22,859 nt of DNA. Source: a virus. This document shows, in pieces, positions 1 to 7,251 of the stretch. Every line of letters starts with the position of its first letter. Position 1 is the stretch's first letter. Below the pieces are notes generated by a model, which saw only the letters and a program-made list of their open reading frames with translations, did not search any database and was not told the origin of the DNA. Location: positions 1 through 22,859 of IMG/VR virus record IMGVR_UViG_3300023176_000110; one strand, 5' to 3'. A program made the translations under genes and the position numbers.

Positions 1-1066
1 TATACAGGTCAAGGAAACTGTTTTTAGTGTCTTCATCAAATCTGTTAGTACAAACTTGAATTGCCTTCATCTTGTTTTTAAAGATGGCGTATGCGTTGGC
101 AATGTGAACAATACGTCTGGTAGAAATGATCTCATCAATACCACCGTCATAGAAAGTTTTTCTAATAACGTCTGCCCATTTGACAAGGTTTGTTGCAAAC
201 TCATTGTCATTAATACCAAGAGATTGGAAAACGTTCTTTACAATGTTTTCTTCAATCTTTAGTGAAGGATAAGACTGTTCAAAAGTTACAGGGAATCTTT
301 CTAAGAACGCCTCATTCAGAACATTGGTACCGATAAATCTACCGTCTTCAGAACCCTTACCCTTAGTGTTGGCAGTAGCGATCACATTGAACCCTTTGGC
401 AGGTTCGATGTATTCGTTGATCTTTTTTAAGAACACACCCTTACCTTCTAAGATAGGTTGTAAACACATAATCTTATTTGATGCAAGGTCGATCTCATCA
501 AGTAATAGAACTGCACCACGTTTCATTGCATCAACAACTGGACCATCGTGCCATGCAGTTTCACCGTTAACTAATCTGAAACCACCAAGTAAATCGTCTT
601 CGTCTGTTTCAATAGTCACGTTGACACGGATACATTCTCTTTTGAGTTCGGCACATGCCTGTAAAACGTTTAGTGTTTTACCATTACCAGATAGACCAGT
701 AATAAAAGTTGGATAGAAAATCTTAGATTTAATCACAGATTTAATATCTTTGTAATGACCCCAAGGCACAAAAGTTACCTCATCAGTTGGAGTAATATCT
801 TTTGCAGTATTGGAAGTTTTAGAAACTTTAGATTGTTTCGCAGGTTTCTCTACCACTTTTACTTCTGGTACAGAAACATCGCCATCAATTGATGGTACTT
901 TATAAACACCTCGTGATAATCTGTAGGTGTCTGAAACGAACCAGTTGTTACCAGACAAATTATATTTTGCCTCAAGGTCTTTTACTTGGTTCATTGTGAT
1001 TTGATCACCATACTCTTTTCTGGCAAGAGTAAGAAAGTTGATCTGTTTTTCATTCAAGTTATTCAT
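1..1066 (-). CDS. cobS: CobS-like AAA+ (MoxR-type) ATPase, partial at left edge
   Basis: The reading frame starts at ATG 1066-1064 and is still open at base 1, so about 355 residues are visible and the C-terminus is missing. It shows Walker A GLSGNGKT (about residues 124-131), Walker B LLLDEID (187-193), a sensor-1-like ATANT (about 230-234) and an arginine-finger-like FLERF (254-258). The first 100 residues look like a small separate domain followed by a Lys/Ser/Thr-rich linker. The CobS family is the ATPase subunit of aerobic cobaltochelatase, and homologues occur in marine T4-like phages. The gene lies just downstream of the CobT-like gene, matching the usual AAA+ plus VWA partnership. An AGAGG ribosome site precedes the start, and a promoter lies at 1096-1124. 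Without a CobN subunit in view, a role in cobalamin synthesis is unproven; a chaperone-type remodelling role is the alternative. Confidence 0.85.
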   Translation of the reverse strand, partial: MNNLNEKQINFLTLARKEYGDQITMNQVKDLEAKYNLSGNNWFVSDTYRLSRGVYKVPSIDGDVSVPEVKVVEKPAKQSKVSKTSNTAKDITPTDEVTFVPWGHYKDIKSVIKSKIFYPTFITGLSGNGKTLNVLQACAELKRECIRVNVTIETDEDDLLGGFRLVNGETAWHDGPVVDAMKRGAVLLLDEIDLASNKIMCLQPILEGKGVFLKKINEYIEPAKGFNVIATANTKGKGSEDGRFIGTNVLNEAFLERFPVTFEQSYPSLKIEENIVKNVFQSLGINDNEFATNLVKWADVIRKTFYDGGIDEIISTRRIVHIANAYAIFKNKMKAIQVCTNRFDEDTKNSFLDLY

Positions 1067-1095
1067 AATGTTAACCTCTTTCATTATTTGATTCC

Positions 1096-1124
1096 ATCCT
1101 ATCATAGTTTGTGGTAAATGTCAA
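1096..1124 (-). promoter_or_regulatory. sigma70-like promoter for cobS
   Basis: On the minus strand a perfect -35 TTGACA (1124-1119) is followed by a 17-bp spacer ending in TGA and a -10 of TAGGAT (1101-1096). Predicted transcription begins near 1089, giving a leader of about 23 nt that includes an AGAGG ribosome site before the ATG at 1066. The TGn before the -10 makes this an extended -10 promoter like others in the window. Confidence 0.7.
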
Positions 1125-1165
1125 CCATTTATTTTCTAGCTGCGACAATAATGACCAATTTTCTA

Positions 1166-1186
1166 TATTTTGTTCGTATTTTGTTC
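1166..1186. repeat. Short tandem repeat between cobT and cobS
   Basis: TATTTTGTTC occurs at 1166-1175 and again at 1177-1186, separated by one G. It sits just after the cobT stop codon in the sense direction. No function is evident; it may be chance in AT-rich DNA. Confidence 0.4.
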
Positions 1187-1190
1187 TCAT

Positions 1191-3437
1191 TTATGCCACT
1201 TTCTCTATGAATTTGTTTAGTAATACTCTGGACATTACCTTGTTCTTTGAGTATTTTTTGAAGGCAGCGACCAGTGATGTTCTTTTGTTTGGGTCGACTG
1301 TGAAACCTTCATCGTTAATTTCTAGGTCTTTTGAACCTTTGATATAGTATTGTTCATCGTAACCATTCTTGGTAGAGATAACAAACTTATTTTTTCTAAA
1401 AGAATCTCTGATCTTTTCAGATTCTCTCATGTTTACTCTATAATAAGTTTTACCTGCAATTCTACCAATGTCTTCTTGTTCTAGTTTTCTGTGAACAATA
1501 TGGAAACCAATTAGAACTGTATCAACTTTTCTTTTCAGCAATTCAAAATAATCTTTAGTAGTATTTCTCATATAAGACATTTTGAAAGAATACTTTGTTT
1601 GATTATCGATACAAACCATATTGTTTTCATAAGGCATATCACCATACTTCAAACCATTCTTTTCATCTTTTACTTGATAAGACTGTTCGTTACCGTCAAC
1701 AGGTACAAAGAAATCTCTATGATCGTGGGAATCACCATCAGTCAAAAAGATTGTGTTCATCTTTTGAATTTGATTTTCTTTTTTAAATCTTTTGATCATT
1801 GGAATTGAAGCAAGAACTGCCGCATTCAATGGAGTACCACCAAGAGATAATAAAGTACATGGTGAATAATAGTAGGAAATGAACTCATTTAATTTATTAG
1901 AGTATGACATTGCCACTTTGTAAATCTCAATACAAGCATTTTGAAATTCTTGTTTTTTCATTGTTGAAGTAAACAATTGTAACAGACTAAATTGATCCAT
2001 TGCCTTGTCACCAGATTTGTACATCCAACAACTTTCTTTTCCCATACCGATATTCAATCTTTGTGATCTATCAGAGAAAGCATAAACTTCAAAAGGAATC
2101 TTTACTTGTTGACAGAAAAATACTAGGTTGAATAACTGAGTAATTGTTTCATAAAAACTTTTATGCATTGAACCAGACCAGTCAACAAACATCATCATAC
2201 CGTGGTTCTTACCGTCAGGAATGATCGTTAACTTTTTGAAAATGTCATCATTGAATTTGTAAGAGTGTAATTTGTTAACATTGATGACACCAGTTCTGGA
2301 AACAGATGCCTTCTTGTATGCATCAGCAGACTTCTTCATTTCAAATTCTTTGACTAGATAATTCACAGTTTTCATTGAACTATCTTTAAACTTTTTGAAC
2401 TCTCTAGCAACAGCAGTGTTGATATCATCCATATGAGTATATCTACCTTCTTGTTCTTTTACTAACTTGTATAATTCTTTATGTTCGATAACAATCTGTT
2501 TCAAATTAGGTAGTGGTAAAGTAACGTAAGTATTATCTCTACCTTTTTCATCTAAAAGAGATTTCATCTTTTCAGTCATTGATGTATCTGTTGATGCCTC
2601 TAAATCATCACCACCGATAGAACCCTCTCTACCGTCTGAAACTTTTTTACCTTCGCCAGTCTTTTCTTCTTCGTTTGATTCTGGATTGATATCACCTTGA
2701 CCTTGTAAGATTTCTAGTTCTTCATCACCTTGATCAGATTGTTCTGAATTAGTAGATGCGGATTCTTGTTCTTCTTGTTGATCATCTTGTGTATTATCTG
2801 GTTGTTGCATTTTCTCTACATCATCAGATTGACCAGACTGTTGTTCTTTTGAATTATCAGGAACTTTTTGTTCTTGTTGTTTTTGTTCTTTCTCATATGC
2901 ATAAATTTCTTTTGCAAGATTATATACATCATCAAATGTTTCAGTTTCAAATGCACGTTTAACAAAATTCATTTCAATCTCATTGTGAAAAGGTATCTGA
3001 GCAAATGCACCAATTTTATAATGAACGTTCATTCGATCAATAAACTTTAATTGTGAAACTTCTTTGTCTTTAATACCAAAGAAATCTTTGTTAGATAAAA
3101 TCTGATAACCATCATAAAAGTTTTTACGTAAACCAGGAAATCTTTGTTTCATCATCTTTTCAATTCTAACGTCTTCTAATACGTTTAGAAAAGAAACAGG
3201 AACTTCTTTTTGTTTAAACATCCAGTCTTCTTTTGGAGTAAACAAAGCATGACCAACTTCATGCCCAACTAATAAGTCATACACATCATTAGGCATTTCT
3301 TCTTTCCAGATTGGTAAACATAATACTCTATTCTTCACATCAAAATATGCAGTATCAACTTTTCTGTGTTGAACTGTGATATTCTCAGTGGCAAGTAATT
3401 TTGCAAGATTTGATTTTTGTAAATTTTCAATTGTCAT
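1191..3437 (-). CDS. cobT: CobT-like protein with HExxH peptidase motif and VWA domain
   Basis: This 748-residue protein combines three parts. The N-terminal part carries the zinc-peptidase motif HEVGH (residues 59-63). A long acidic, Gln/Ser-rich low-complexity linker covers about 185-285. A C-terminal von Willebrand A domain has a MIDAS motif DWSGS (419-423), a GGTPL loop (533-537, likely MIDAS Thr 535) and TDGDSHD (566-572). The acidic linker plus C-terminal VWA resembles CobT, and marine T4-like phages carry similar genes annotated as CobT or peptidase. VWA proteins of this kind work with MoxR/CobS ATPases, and the CobS-like gene follows directly. The N-terminal HExxH suggests it may bind zinc or cut a protein; activity is not shown. 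The start at 3437 has AAGGTG about 9 nt upstream, which overlaps the -10 box of its promoter. Confidence 0.85.
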   Translation of the reverse strand: MTIENLQKSNLAKLLATENITVQHRKVDTAYFDVKNRVLCLPIWKEEMPNDVYDLLVGHEVGHALFTPKEDWMFKQKEVPVSFLNVLEDVRIEKMMKQRFPGLRKNFYDGYQILSNKDFFGIKDKEVSQLKFIDRMNVHYKIGAFAQIPFHNEIEMNFVKRAFETETFDDVYNLAKEIYAYEKEQKQQEQKVPDNSKEQQSGQSDDVEKMQQPDNTQDDQQEEQESASTNSEQSDQGDEELEILQGQGDINPESNEEEKTGEGKKVSDGREGSIGGDDLEASTDTSMTEKMKSLLDEKGRDNTYVTLPLPNLKQIVIEHKELYKLVKEQEGRYTHMDDINTAVAREFKKFKDSSMKTVNYLVKEFEMKKSADAYKKASVSRTGVINVNKLHSYKFNDDIFKKLTIIPDGKNHGMMMFVDWSGSMHKSFYETITQLFNLVFFCQQVKIPFEVYAFSDRSQRLNIGMGKESCWMYKSGDKAMDQFSLLQLFTSTMKKQEFQNACIEIYKVAMSYSNKLNEFISYYYSPCTLLSLGGTPLNAAVLASIPMIKRFKKENQIQKMNTIFLTDGDSHDHRDFFVPVDGNEQSYQVKDEKNGLKYGDMPYENNMVCIDNQTKYSFKMSYMRNTTKDYFELLKRKVDTVLIGFHIVHRKLEQEDIGRIAGKTYYRVNMRESEKIRDSFRKNKFVISTKNGYDEQYYIKGSKDLEINDEGFTVDPNKRTSLVAAFKKYSKNKVMSRVLLNKFIEKVA

Positions 3438-3446
3438 TATATTAAC

Positions 3447-3475
3447 ACCTTATCATACTTTTTTGCATTTGTAAA
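3447..3475 (-). promoter_or_regulatory. sigma70-like promoter for cobT
   Basis: On the minus strand TTTACA (3475-3470), a 17-bp spacer ending in TATGA, and TAAGGT (3452-3447) form an extended -10 promoter. The predicted start near 3440 leaves only a few leader bases before the ATG at 3437. The AAGG of the -10 box could act as a Shine-Dalgarno only in longer read-through transcripts. Confidence 0.6.
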
Positions 3476-3477
3476 TA

Positions 3478-3501
3478 GGGCTGCGACAAATCGCACAGCC
3501 C
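3478..3501 (-). terminator. GC-rich hairpin, probable terminator or sRNA end
   Basis: A 24-nt imperfect inverted repeat forms GGGC plus TGCGA pairing with TCGCA plus GCCC, with a CAAA-type loop and a two-base bulge. It lies after the accessory operon and just before the cobT promoter on the minus strand. The following minus-strand bases are TATTTACA, so the U-tract is weak. It may end transcripts from 3576 or from the operon. The plus-strand side has no U-run. Confidence 0.5.
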
Positions 3502-3547
3502 TAAAAATAGAAAGGAAAAAAATATGAAATCAATCATTTATGTCTCC

Positions 3548-3576
3548 ATGCTATAGGAAAAATGCTGATTTGTCAA
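3548..3576 (-). promoter_or_regulatory. Candidate sigma70-like promoter upstream of the hairpin
   Basis: On the minus strand TTGACA (3576-3571), a 17-bp spacer and TAGCAT (3553-3548) match the promoter pattern seen elsewhere in the window, although no TGn precedes the -10. The predicted start is near 3541. The only thing between it and cobT is the hairpin at 3478-3501, so it may make a small RNA of about 60 nt or add a second cobT transcript. Confidence 0.45.
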
Positions 3577-3606
3577 ATAAATAATTTAATTAAAAAGTAA
3601 GTAGAT

Positions 3607-3705
3607 TCAGTAGTTTATTTGAAGTGCGACAATCTGTCCACAATGAGGACACGTATTTTCCTCTGATTTTACAATCATTTCGCAGTTTTCACAGGTTTTA
3701 ACCAT
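3607..3705 (-). CDS. 32-residue zinc-ribbon microprotein
   Basis: The ATG at 3705-3703 overlaps the stop of the upstream membrane-protein gene (8-base overlap), and the frame ends at TGA 3609-3607. The 32-residue product has two CxxC knuckles, CENC (residues 5-8) and CPHC (19-22), followed by Gly. This is the typical spacing of a minimal zinc ribbon. It is the last gene of the overlapping accessory operon and is probably translated by coupling. Tiny zinc ribbons often mediate nucleic-acid or protein contacts, but no function can be assigned. Four correctly spaced cysteines in 32 residues plus the overlap argue for a real gene. Confidence 0.65.
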   Translation of the reverse strand: MVKTCENCEMIVKSEENTCPHCGQIVALQINY

Positions 3706-3904
3706 GTCTTCTCTTTCGAAAAAACCATCTCCATAAAGTTGAACGTATCATTCCGACGGCAGTAAATATCAATGCTATTCCCATACTATCTAGTATTGTT
3801 GGATATAAACCAAATAATGGGAATACTAATAGTTGTATAATAATGGCAAGTATTAAACCACTACCCACATCTATGATACCTTCAAATAAATCAGATTTAA
3901 TCAT
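3698..3904 (-). CDS. Small two-helix membrane protein
   Basis: The product has 68 residues with two hydrophobic segments (about 10-33 and 40-56) and a strongly basic, aromatic C-terminus (WRWFFRKRRHG), which by the positive-inside rule should face the cytoplasm. Its start overlaps the methyltransferase stop by 4 bases (ATGA), and its stop overlaps the zinc-ribbon start. The sequence resembles a family of small phage membrane proteins of unknown function, recalled from memory as DUF7220-like; this needs a profile search. A membrane anchor for an operon partner is possible but speculative. Confidence 0.75.
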   Translation of the reverse strand: MIKSDLFEGIIDVGSGLILAIIIQLLVFPLFGLYPTILDSMGIALIFTAVGMIRSTLWRWFFRKRRHG

Positions 3905-4983
3905 GTCTTTTGAAATATAAAGGTAGGTTCAAACTTACGACCTGTTATATTAGGTCTTTGATATCTACCCATGTATTGTTGTTTTTGTTTTACTTCGGTA
4001 GCATCTCCGTCTAGTGTTGATACACTTGAACCACCTTGTTGTGTTGATAGAGATAACCACCAAGTATCTGTATGTTTGAAACCTACTTCTAATGCAAGGT
4101 CAACTGTATCTTCTTCAAATGTTTTATATTGTTTAGTGTTCGCAACATTTAATGCAAGAAACTTATCTCGTTTTAAACCTTTAAATGCATTTTTAATTGT
4201 CTGTTTCAGAAAGTGTTCTTTCCACATATCACTTGTATTGAACTTGATACTTGATTGTTCAGGTTCATCACCATATGATTCCCAACCAAAGTATGGTGGA
4301 CTTGTAAATACAAAATCTAAACTTTCTTCTTCGGGATCATATGTTTCACTACCTTGTCTGAGTAGTGTATAATTTTTATGAGAATGACCATATGTATCTC
4401 TAATCTTTTCTAAACCTTCATATGTTGGTATGCAAGGATCAGTACCAATATAATTAATACCAGATGCGATTGCACCTAATAAACGACCACCATAACCCAT
4501 ACTCGGATCCCATACTGTACCTGCCGTTGTACCTTCTAGTGGACTATCTTTATCAACAAAGATGTCATACAATGCAGCCGCAGCCGTAGGTCTAAAGTTT
4601 GATACCATTTGAGTACCACTATATCGTCTTAACATAGAACGCATATCTGATTCTGTAATATCATGTGGTTTCTTTTGTTTGAAGAATGTGCCTGTAAGAA
4701 TTTTATTGATACCTTTTTTGAGATGTTCTTCATCATTCCAAACTTCCATCGGTGTTCTCATTTTACCACATTGAATACCCCATGAATGTTTCATATAAGA
4801 CCATGCAAGAGATAAACCATGTGTCGATTGACCGATGATCTTATTCTTTCGATCAATCATTGTATCTCTTTTAAAATTCATTAAATCATTAAATCTTTTA
4901 TCTCTCCATTCTTTCTTATCTGAATAGTATGGAAATCCTTTGTTCTTCCAATAGTCGTGTGTATCTTGTAATATATCAGTCAT
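3901..4983 (-). CDS. SPPY-type amino-methyltransferase (DNA methyltransferase-like)
   Basis: This 360-residue protein shows a Rossmann methyltransferase core: SAM-binding motif I DPSMGYGGR (159-167), an acidic motif II at TD (181-182) and catalytic motif IV TSPPYFGW (227-234). DPPY/SPPY motifs mark enzymes that methylate exocyclic amino groups of adenine or cytosine in DNA. About 150 N-terminal residues precede motif I and may hold target recognition or a family-specific domain. Motif I precedes motif IV. It overlaps the glycosyltransferase-like gene by 8 bases and the membrane-protein gene by 4, so it is co-translated with them. No restriction endonuclease is present, so it is an orphan enzyme. 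It could methylate DNA for self-protection or catalyse a step of base hypermodification. Motif assignment is firm; substrate is unknown. Confidence 0.8.
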   Translation of the reverse strand: MTDILQDTHDYWKNKGFPYYSDKKEWRDKRFNDLMNFKRDTMIDRKNKIIGQSTHGLSLAWSYMKHSWGIQCGKMRTPMEVWNDEEHLKKGINKILTGTFFKQKKPHDITESDMRSMLRRYSGTQMVSNFRPTAAAALYDIFVDKDSPLEGTTAGTVWDPSMGYGGRLLGAIASGINYIGTDPCIPTYEGLEKIRDTYGHSHKNYTLLRQGSETYDPEEESLDFVFTSPPYFGWESYGDEPEQSSIKFNTSDMWKEHFLKQTIKNAFKGLKRDKFLALNVANTKQYKTFEEDTVDLALEVGFKHTDTWWLSLSTQQGGSSVSTLDGDATEVKQKQQYMGRYQRPNITGRKFEPTFIFQKT

Positions 4984-5992
4984 TTATTATCTCCAAGAAT
5001 TTGTTTTCAAAGATATCATATATTTGATCTTTTGATAGTAATGTTTTTTTATATGATTCATGTATTTCATTAAAGGTCTTTTCATATTCTGTATTCATTA
5101 TCTTATCACACAATTCTTCAGCAGTTTGAACTCTTTGCCAGTTTGATTTTACAAGTATACCTGTTGAATCATAATCTTTATAAACCATTGGTATTATACC
5201 ACACGCCAATGCTTCGTGATATCGACTTGTTGTTGCTTTATTATCTTTCCAATTGAAACACAATGTGTATTTTGATTGATTTAATGTAGGTAATAATCCT
5301 CTCATACCTTTTGTTGGTTCCATATCTCTTTTAACAGTAGAAAATTTACCTATAAATCTTGTAAGATATCTACCCATACCATTTTGAATATCTTTCAAAA
5401 TTAGGTGTCTTTCATCACCACTTTCTATATTACCAACATCTTTTCTTTTTTCTGTTCCCCAATATGAAAACAAATATTTTCTTTTTACAGTTTCAAGTTT
5501 TTCATCTTTTATAAAATGGTACTTTAAAGCATGAACACCACCATCAATATCAATTTCATCTAATACTGATATCTTACAATCAATATTTTTAAAAACTTTT
5601 TCTTTATATAATTCTGCCGTATCACCTCTGTCTGATCTAAGTATGACAATATGTTTGCCTTTTATATGTGGTAGTATATGATCTCTAATGGCAGTAGTTG
5701 ACTTTTCTAAATTCTTTGGATCAATATATACTGATTTGCCACTTTCATTTATTATATGATAATGGAATTCATTTTCACTTGGTATAACAATAATATCACT
5801 ACCTGGCATATCTTTAGAATCTCTACGATTTGCTTTATTAAAACCAAAATTATAATATCCATAATTATATTCTGGATGATTTAATTGAAATCTCTGATAA
5901 AGATAATAGAAAGAATCTAATATATGATCTAGTGGTCTTTTATAATTAACACCACTTCTTAATCTTGCAATCGTTATTTTCCTACGTTCCAA
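4976..5992 (-). CDS. Glycosyltransferase-like protein (GT-B type C-terminal motif)
   Basis: This 338-residue protein ends in a region typical of nucleotide-sugar-dependent GT-B enzymes: RYHEALACGIIPMVYKDYDS (257-276), where a Glu and a small-residue CG/IP turn form the donor site in exostosin-like and group-1 glycosyltransferases. The preceding segment (about 172-255) reads as alternating strands and helices with FSYWGT and YTLCFNW. The N-terminal half is lysine- and tyrosine-rich without a clear motif. The gene overlaps the PLP-enzyme gene by 19 bases and the methyltransferase by 8. Phage glycosyltransferases modify either DNA bases or cell-surface glycans; the SPPY methyltransferase neighbour favours the former. 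The fold call is moderately sure; acceptor and sugar are unknown. Confidence 0.65.
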   Translation of the reverse strand: MERRKITIARLRSGVNYKRPLDHILDSFYYLYQRFQLNHPEYNYGYYNFGFNKANRRDSKDMPGSDIIVIPSENEFHYHIINESGKSVYIDPKNLEKSTTAIRDHILPHIKGKHIVILRSDRGDTAELYKEKVFKNIDCKISVLDEIDIDGGVHALKYHFIKDEKLETVKRKYLFSYWGTEKRKDVGNIESGDERHLILKDIQNGMGRYLTRFIGKFSTVKRDMEPTKGMRGLLPTLNQSKYTLCFNWKDNKATTSRYHEALACGIIPMVYKDYDSTGILVKSNWQRVQTAEELCDKIMNTEYEKTFNEIHESYKKTLLSKDQIYDIFENKFLEIIND

Positions 5993-6726
5993 AATAAAGA
6001 TCCTTTCTTAGCATACTTTCTCATTACTGACCATGCTTTTGCATCATATGTTGGTACTGACGGAAAAGGTGGTCTATCTTCTTCTTTAACTTCTTGTGTA
6101 AACTTATAATCTGATCGATGAAGAATTGCACGGCCAACTTCATGTTGTTTCATTTTATGACCAACAGACACAACATGAACATCTTTTTTAGGAAATGCCA
6201 TTTGCAATCCTCGTGTTAATGTACCACTAGAACCAACTGACCAGACTTCACTCACTTCAATATTATAATCACTTTCAATTGTTTTTGCTAGATTTTTAAT
6301 ATCTTCTAACACTCTATGTTCTTCTAATCCTAAAGGTAATAATCTTCGTCTAACAGGATCTGCATCATAGTATTCTCTTGCTCTTGCCTTTGTCACATTC
6401 AACATACCATTCGGCACCCAACGTATATCAGCACCATATTCTAATGCCTGTTTTTGATAAGGATGTAGATTCTCTAAAGACCTTTTTGCCATAAAGAATA
6501 TTGCCTTTTTATCATATACTTTTGCTTGTAAAGTTAATGATAACTGAGCATATCCATTTGCAGGACATCCACCATAAACAAATTCTTCCGCACCCTTTTC
6601 TATTTCTTCTCTGATTAATCGATCTACAAATCTTCTTTTTGAACCACCTTCTAATAAGTCATCTCTGACAACATGAAATCCTTCGTGTTGTTCTATAACT
6701 AATTTAGGAAATTGAAAAGGTTTCAT
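5974..6726 (-). CDS. Fold-type-II PLP-dependent enzyme, ACC-deaminase/D-cysteine-desulfhydrase-like
   Basis: The 250-residue product starts with a segment much like the PLP site of the ACC deaminase/D-cysteine desulfhydrase group: RDDLLEGGSKRR (21-32), where Lys30 of GGSK is the likely Schiff-base lysine (family pattern GGNK). GGCPANGYAQ (52-61) occupies the place of the family's substrate-carboxylate loop, and GSSGTL (165-170) matches the glycine-rich phosphate-binding loop. It is shorter than the usual 320-340 residues, so part of the C-terminal half is reduced. Such enzymes catalyse beta-elimination, beta-replacement or deamination of amino acids. In this operon it might supply or modify an amino-acid-derived group. 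It overlaps both neighbours (23 and 19 bases). The fold call is fairly sure; the reaction is not known. Confidence 0.7.
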   Translation of the reverse strand: MKPFQFPKLVIEQHEGFHVVRDDLLEGGSKRRFVDRLIREEIEKGAEEFVYGGCPANGYAQLSLTLQAKVYDKKAIFFMAKRSLENLHPYQKQALEYGADIRWVPNGMLNVTKARAREYYDADPVRRRLLPLGLEEHRVLEDIKNLAKTIESDYNIEVSEVWSVGSSGTLTRGLQMAFPKKDVHVVSVGHKMKQHEVGRAILHRSDYKFTQEVKEEDRPPFPSVPTYDAKAWSVMRKYAKKGSLFWNVGK

Positions 6727-7126
6727 TGTTATATTGTTCTGTTATATCGGTTACTTTTAATTTACCGTGTACTTCTACAAATGAATATGTTGGTGTATAT
6801 TGTTCTAAATAATCATATCCTTCTTCTTCAAATTTTTCATCTAGTTCTTCTTCTTCAATACCAACAACACTATTGAAATAAAATGAACACTGATCATCTA
6901 AATCAATATCAACAATTTCTTCACTGTCAAATTCAAAAACATTATTATCATCATCAACATCACCAACAACATCTTCTAATGTTTCATTGTCTTCTAACTG
7001 AATAACAATATGTCCCCAACGATACATTTCTTCGGTCTGAAATCTAACTGACTTATCATCATTTTGAAATCCTTGATATTCAAAGATTGATTTCTTCCAA
7101 GTAGGTTCTATTTTATAATACTTCAT
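6704..7126 (-). CDS. Hypothetical acidic protein, first gene of accessory operon
   Basis: This 140-residue protein is very acidic, with Asp/Glu runs at about residues 45-80 (e.g. GDVDDDNN) and 90-105. It has no transmembrane segment or recognised motif. A good GGAG ribosome site lies at 7136-7133, directly after the CCA end of the upstream tRNA-Thr. The gene overlaps the PLP-enzyme gene by 23 bases. The composition resembles small acidic hypothetical proteins of marine T4-like phages, but I do not recognise the family. A DNA-mimic role cannot be judged from composition alone. Confidence 0.7.
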   Translation of the reverse strand: MKYYKIEPTWKKSIFEYQGFQNDDKSVRFQTEEMYRWGHIVIQLEDNETLEDVVGDVDDDNNVFEFDSEEIVDIDLDDQCSFYFNSVVGIEEEELDEKFEEEGYDYLEQYTPTYSFVEVHGKLKVTDITEQYNNETFSIS

Positions 7127-7136
7127 GTTGTACTCC

Positions 7137-7212
<76 letters not shown>

Positions 7213-7222
7213 ATTTCTTTCT

Positions 7223-7251
7223 ATTATATCATATTTTAACTGATTTGTCAA
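7223..7251 (-). promoter_or_regulatory. Consensus promoter for tRNA-Thr and accessory operon
   Basis: On the minus strand a perfect TTGACA (7251-7246), a 17-bp spacer ending in TATGA, and a perfect TATAAT (7228-7223) with TGn form a near-ideal extended -10 sigma70 promoter. The -35 box directly abuts the gp46 stop codon (7254-7252). The predicted start is near 7216, just before the tRNA 5' end at 7212. Confidence 0.85.

Noticed and set aside
324-716. 130-codon plus-strand frame
   Set aside because: It is antisense to the CobS-like Walker motifs, which are clearly coding on the minus strand.
3524-3556. 10-codon plus-strand peptide with an AAGGA ribosome-like site
   Set aside because: There is no plus-strand promoter nearby, and the bases are better explained by the minus-strand promoter and leader.
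3971-4372. 133-codon plus-strand frame
   Set aside because: It mirrors the C-terminal half of the methyltransferase, including SPPY; no independent support.
3901-4983. Methyltransferase as part of a restriction-modification system
   Set aside because: No endonuclease or specificity subunit is encoded next to it, so it was treated as an orphan modification enzyme.
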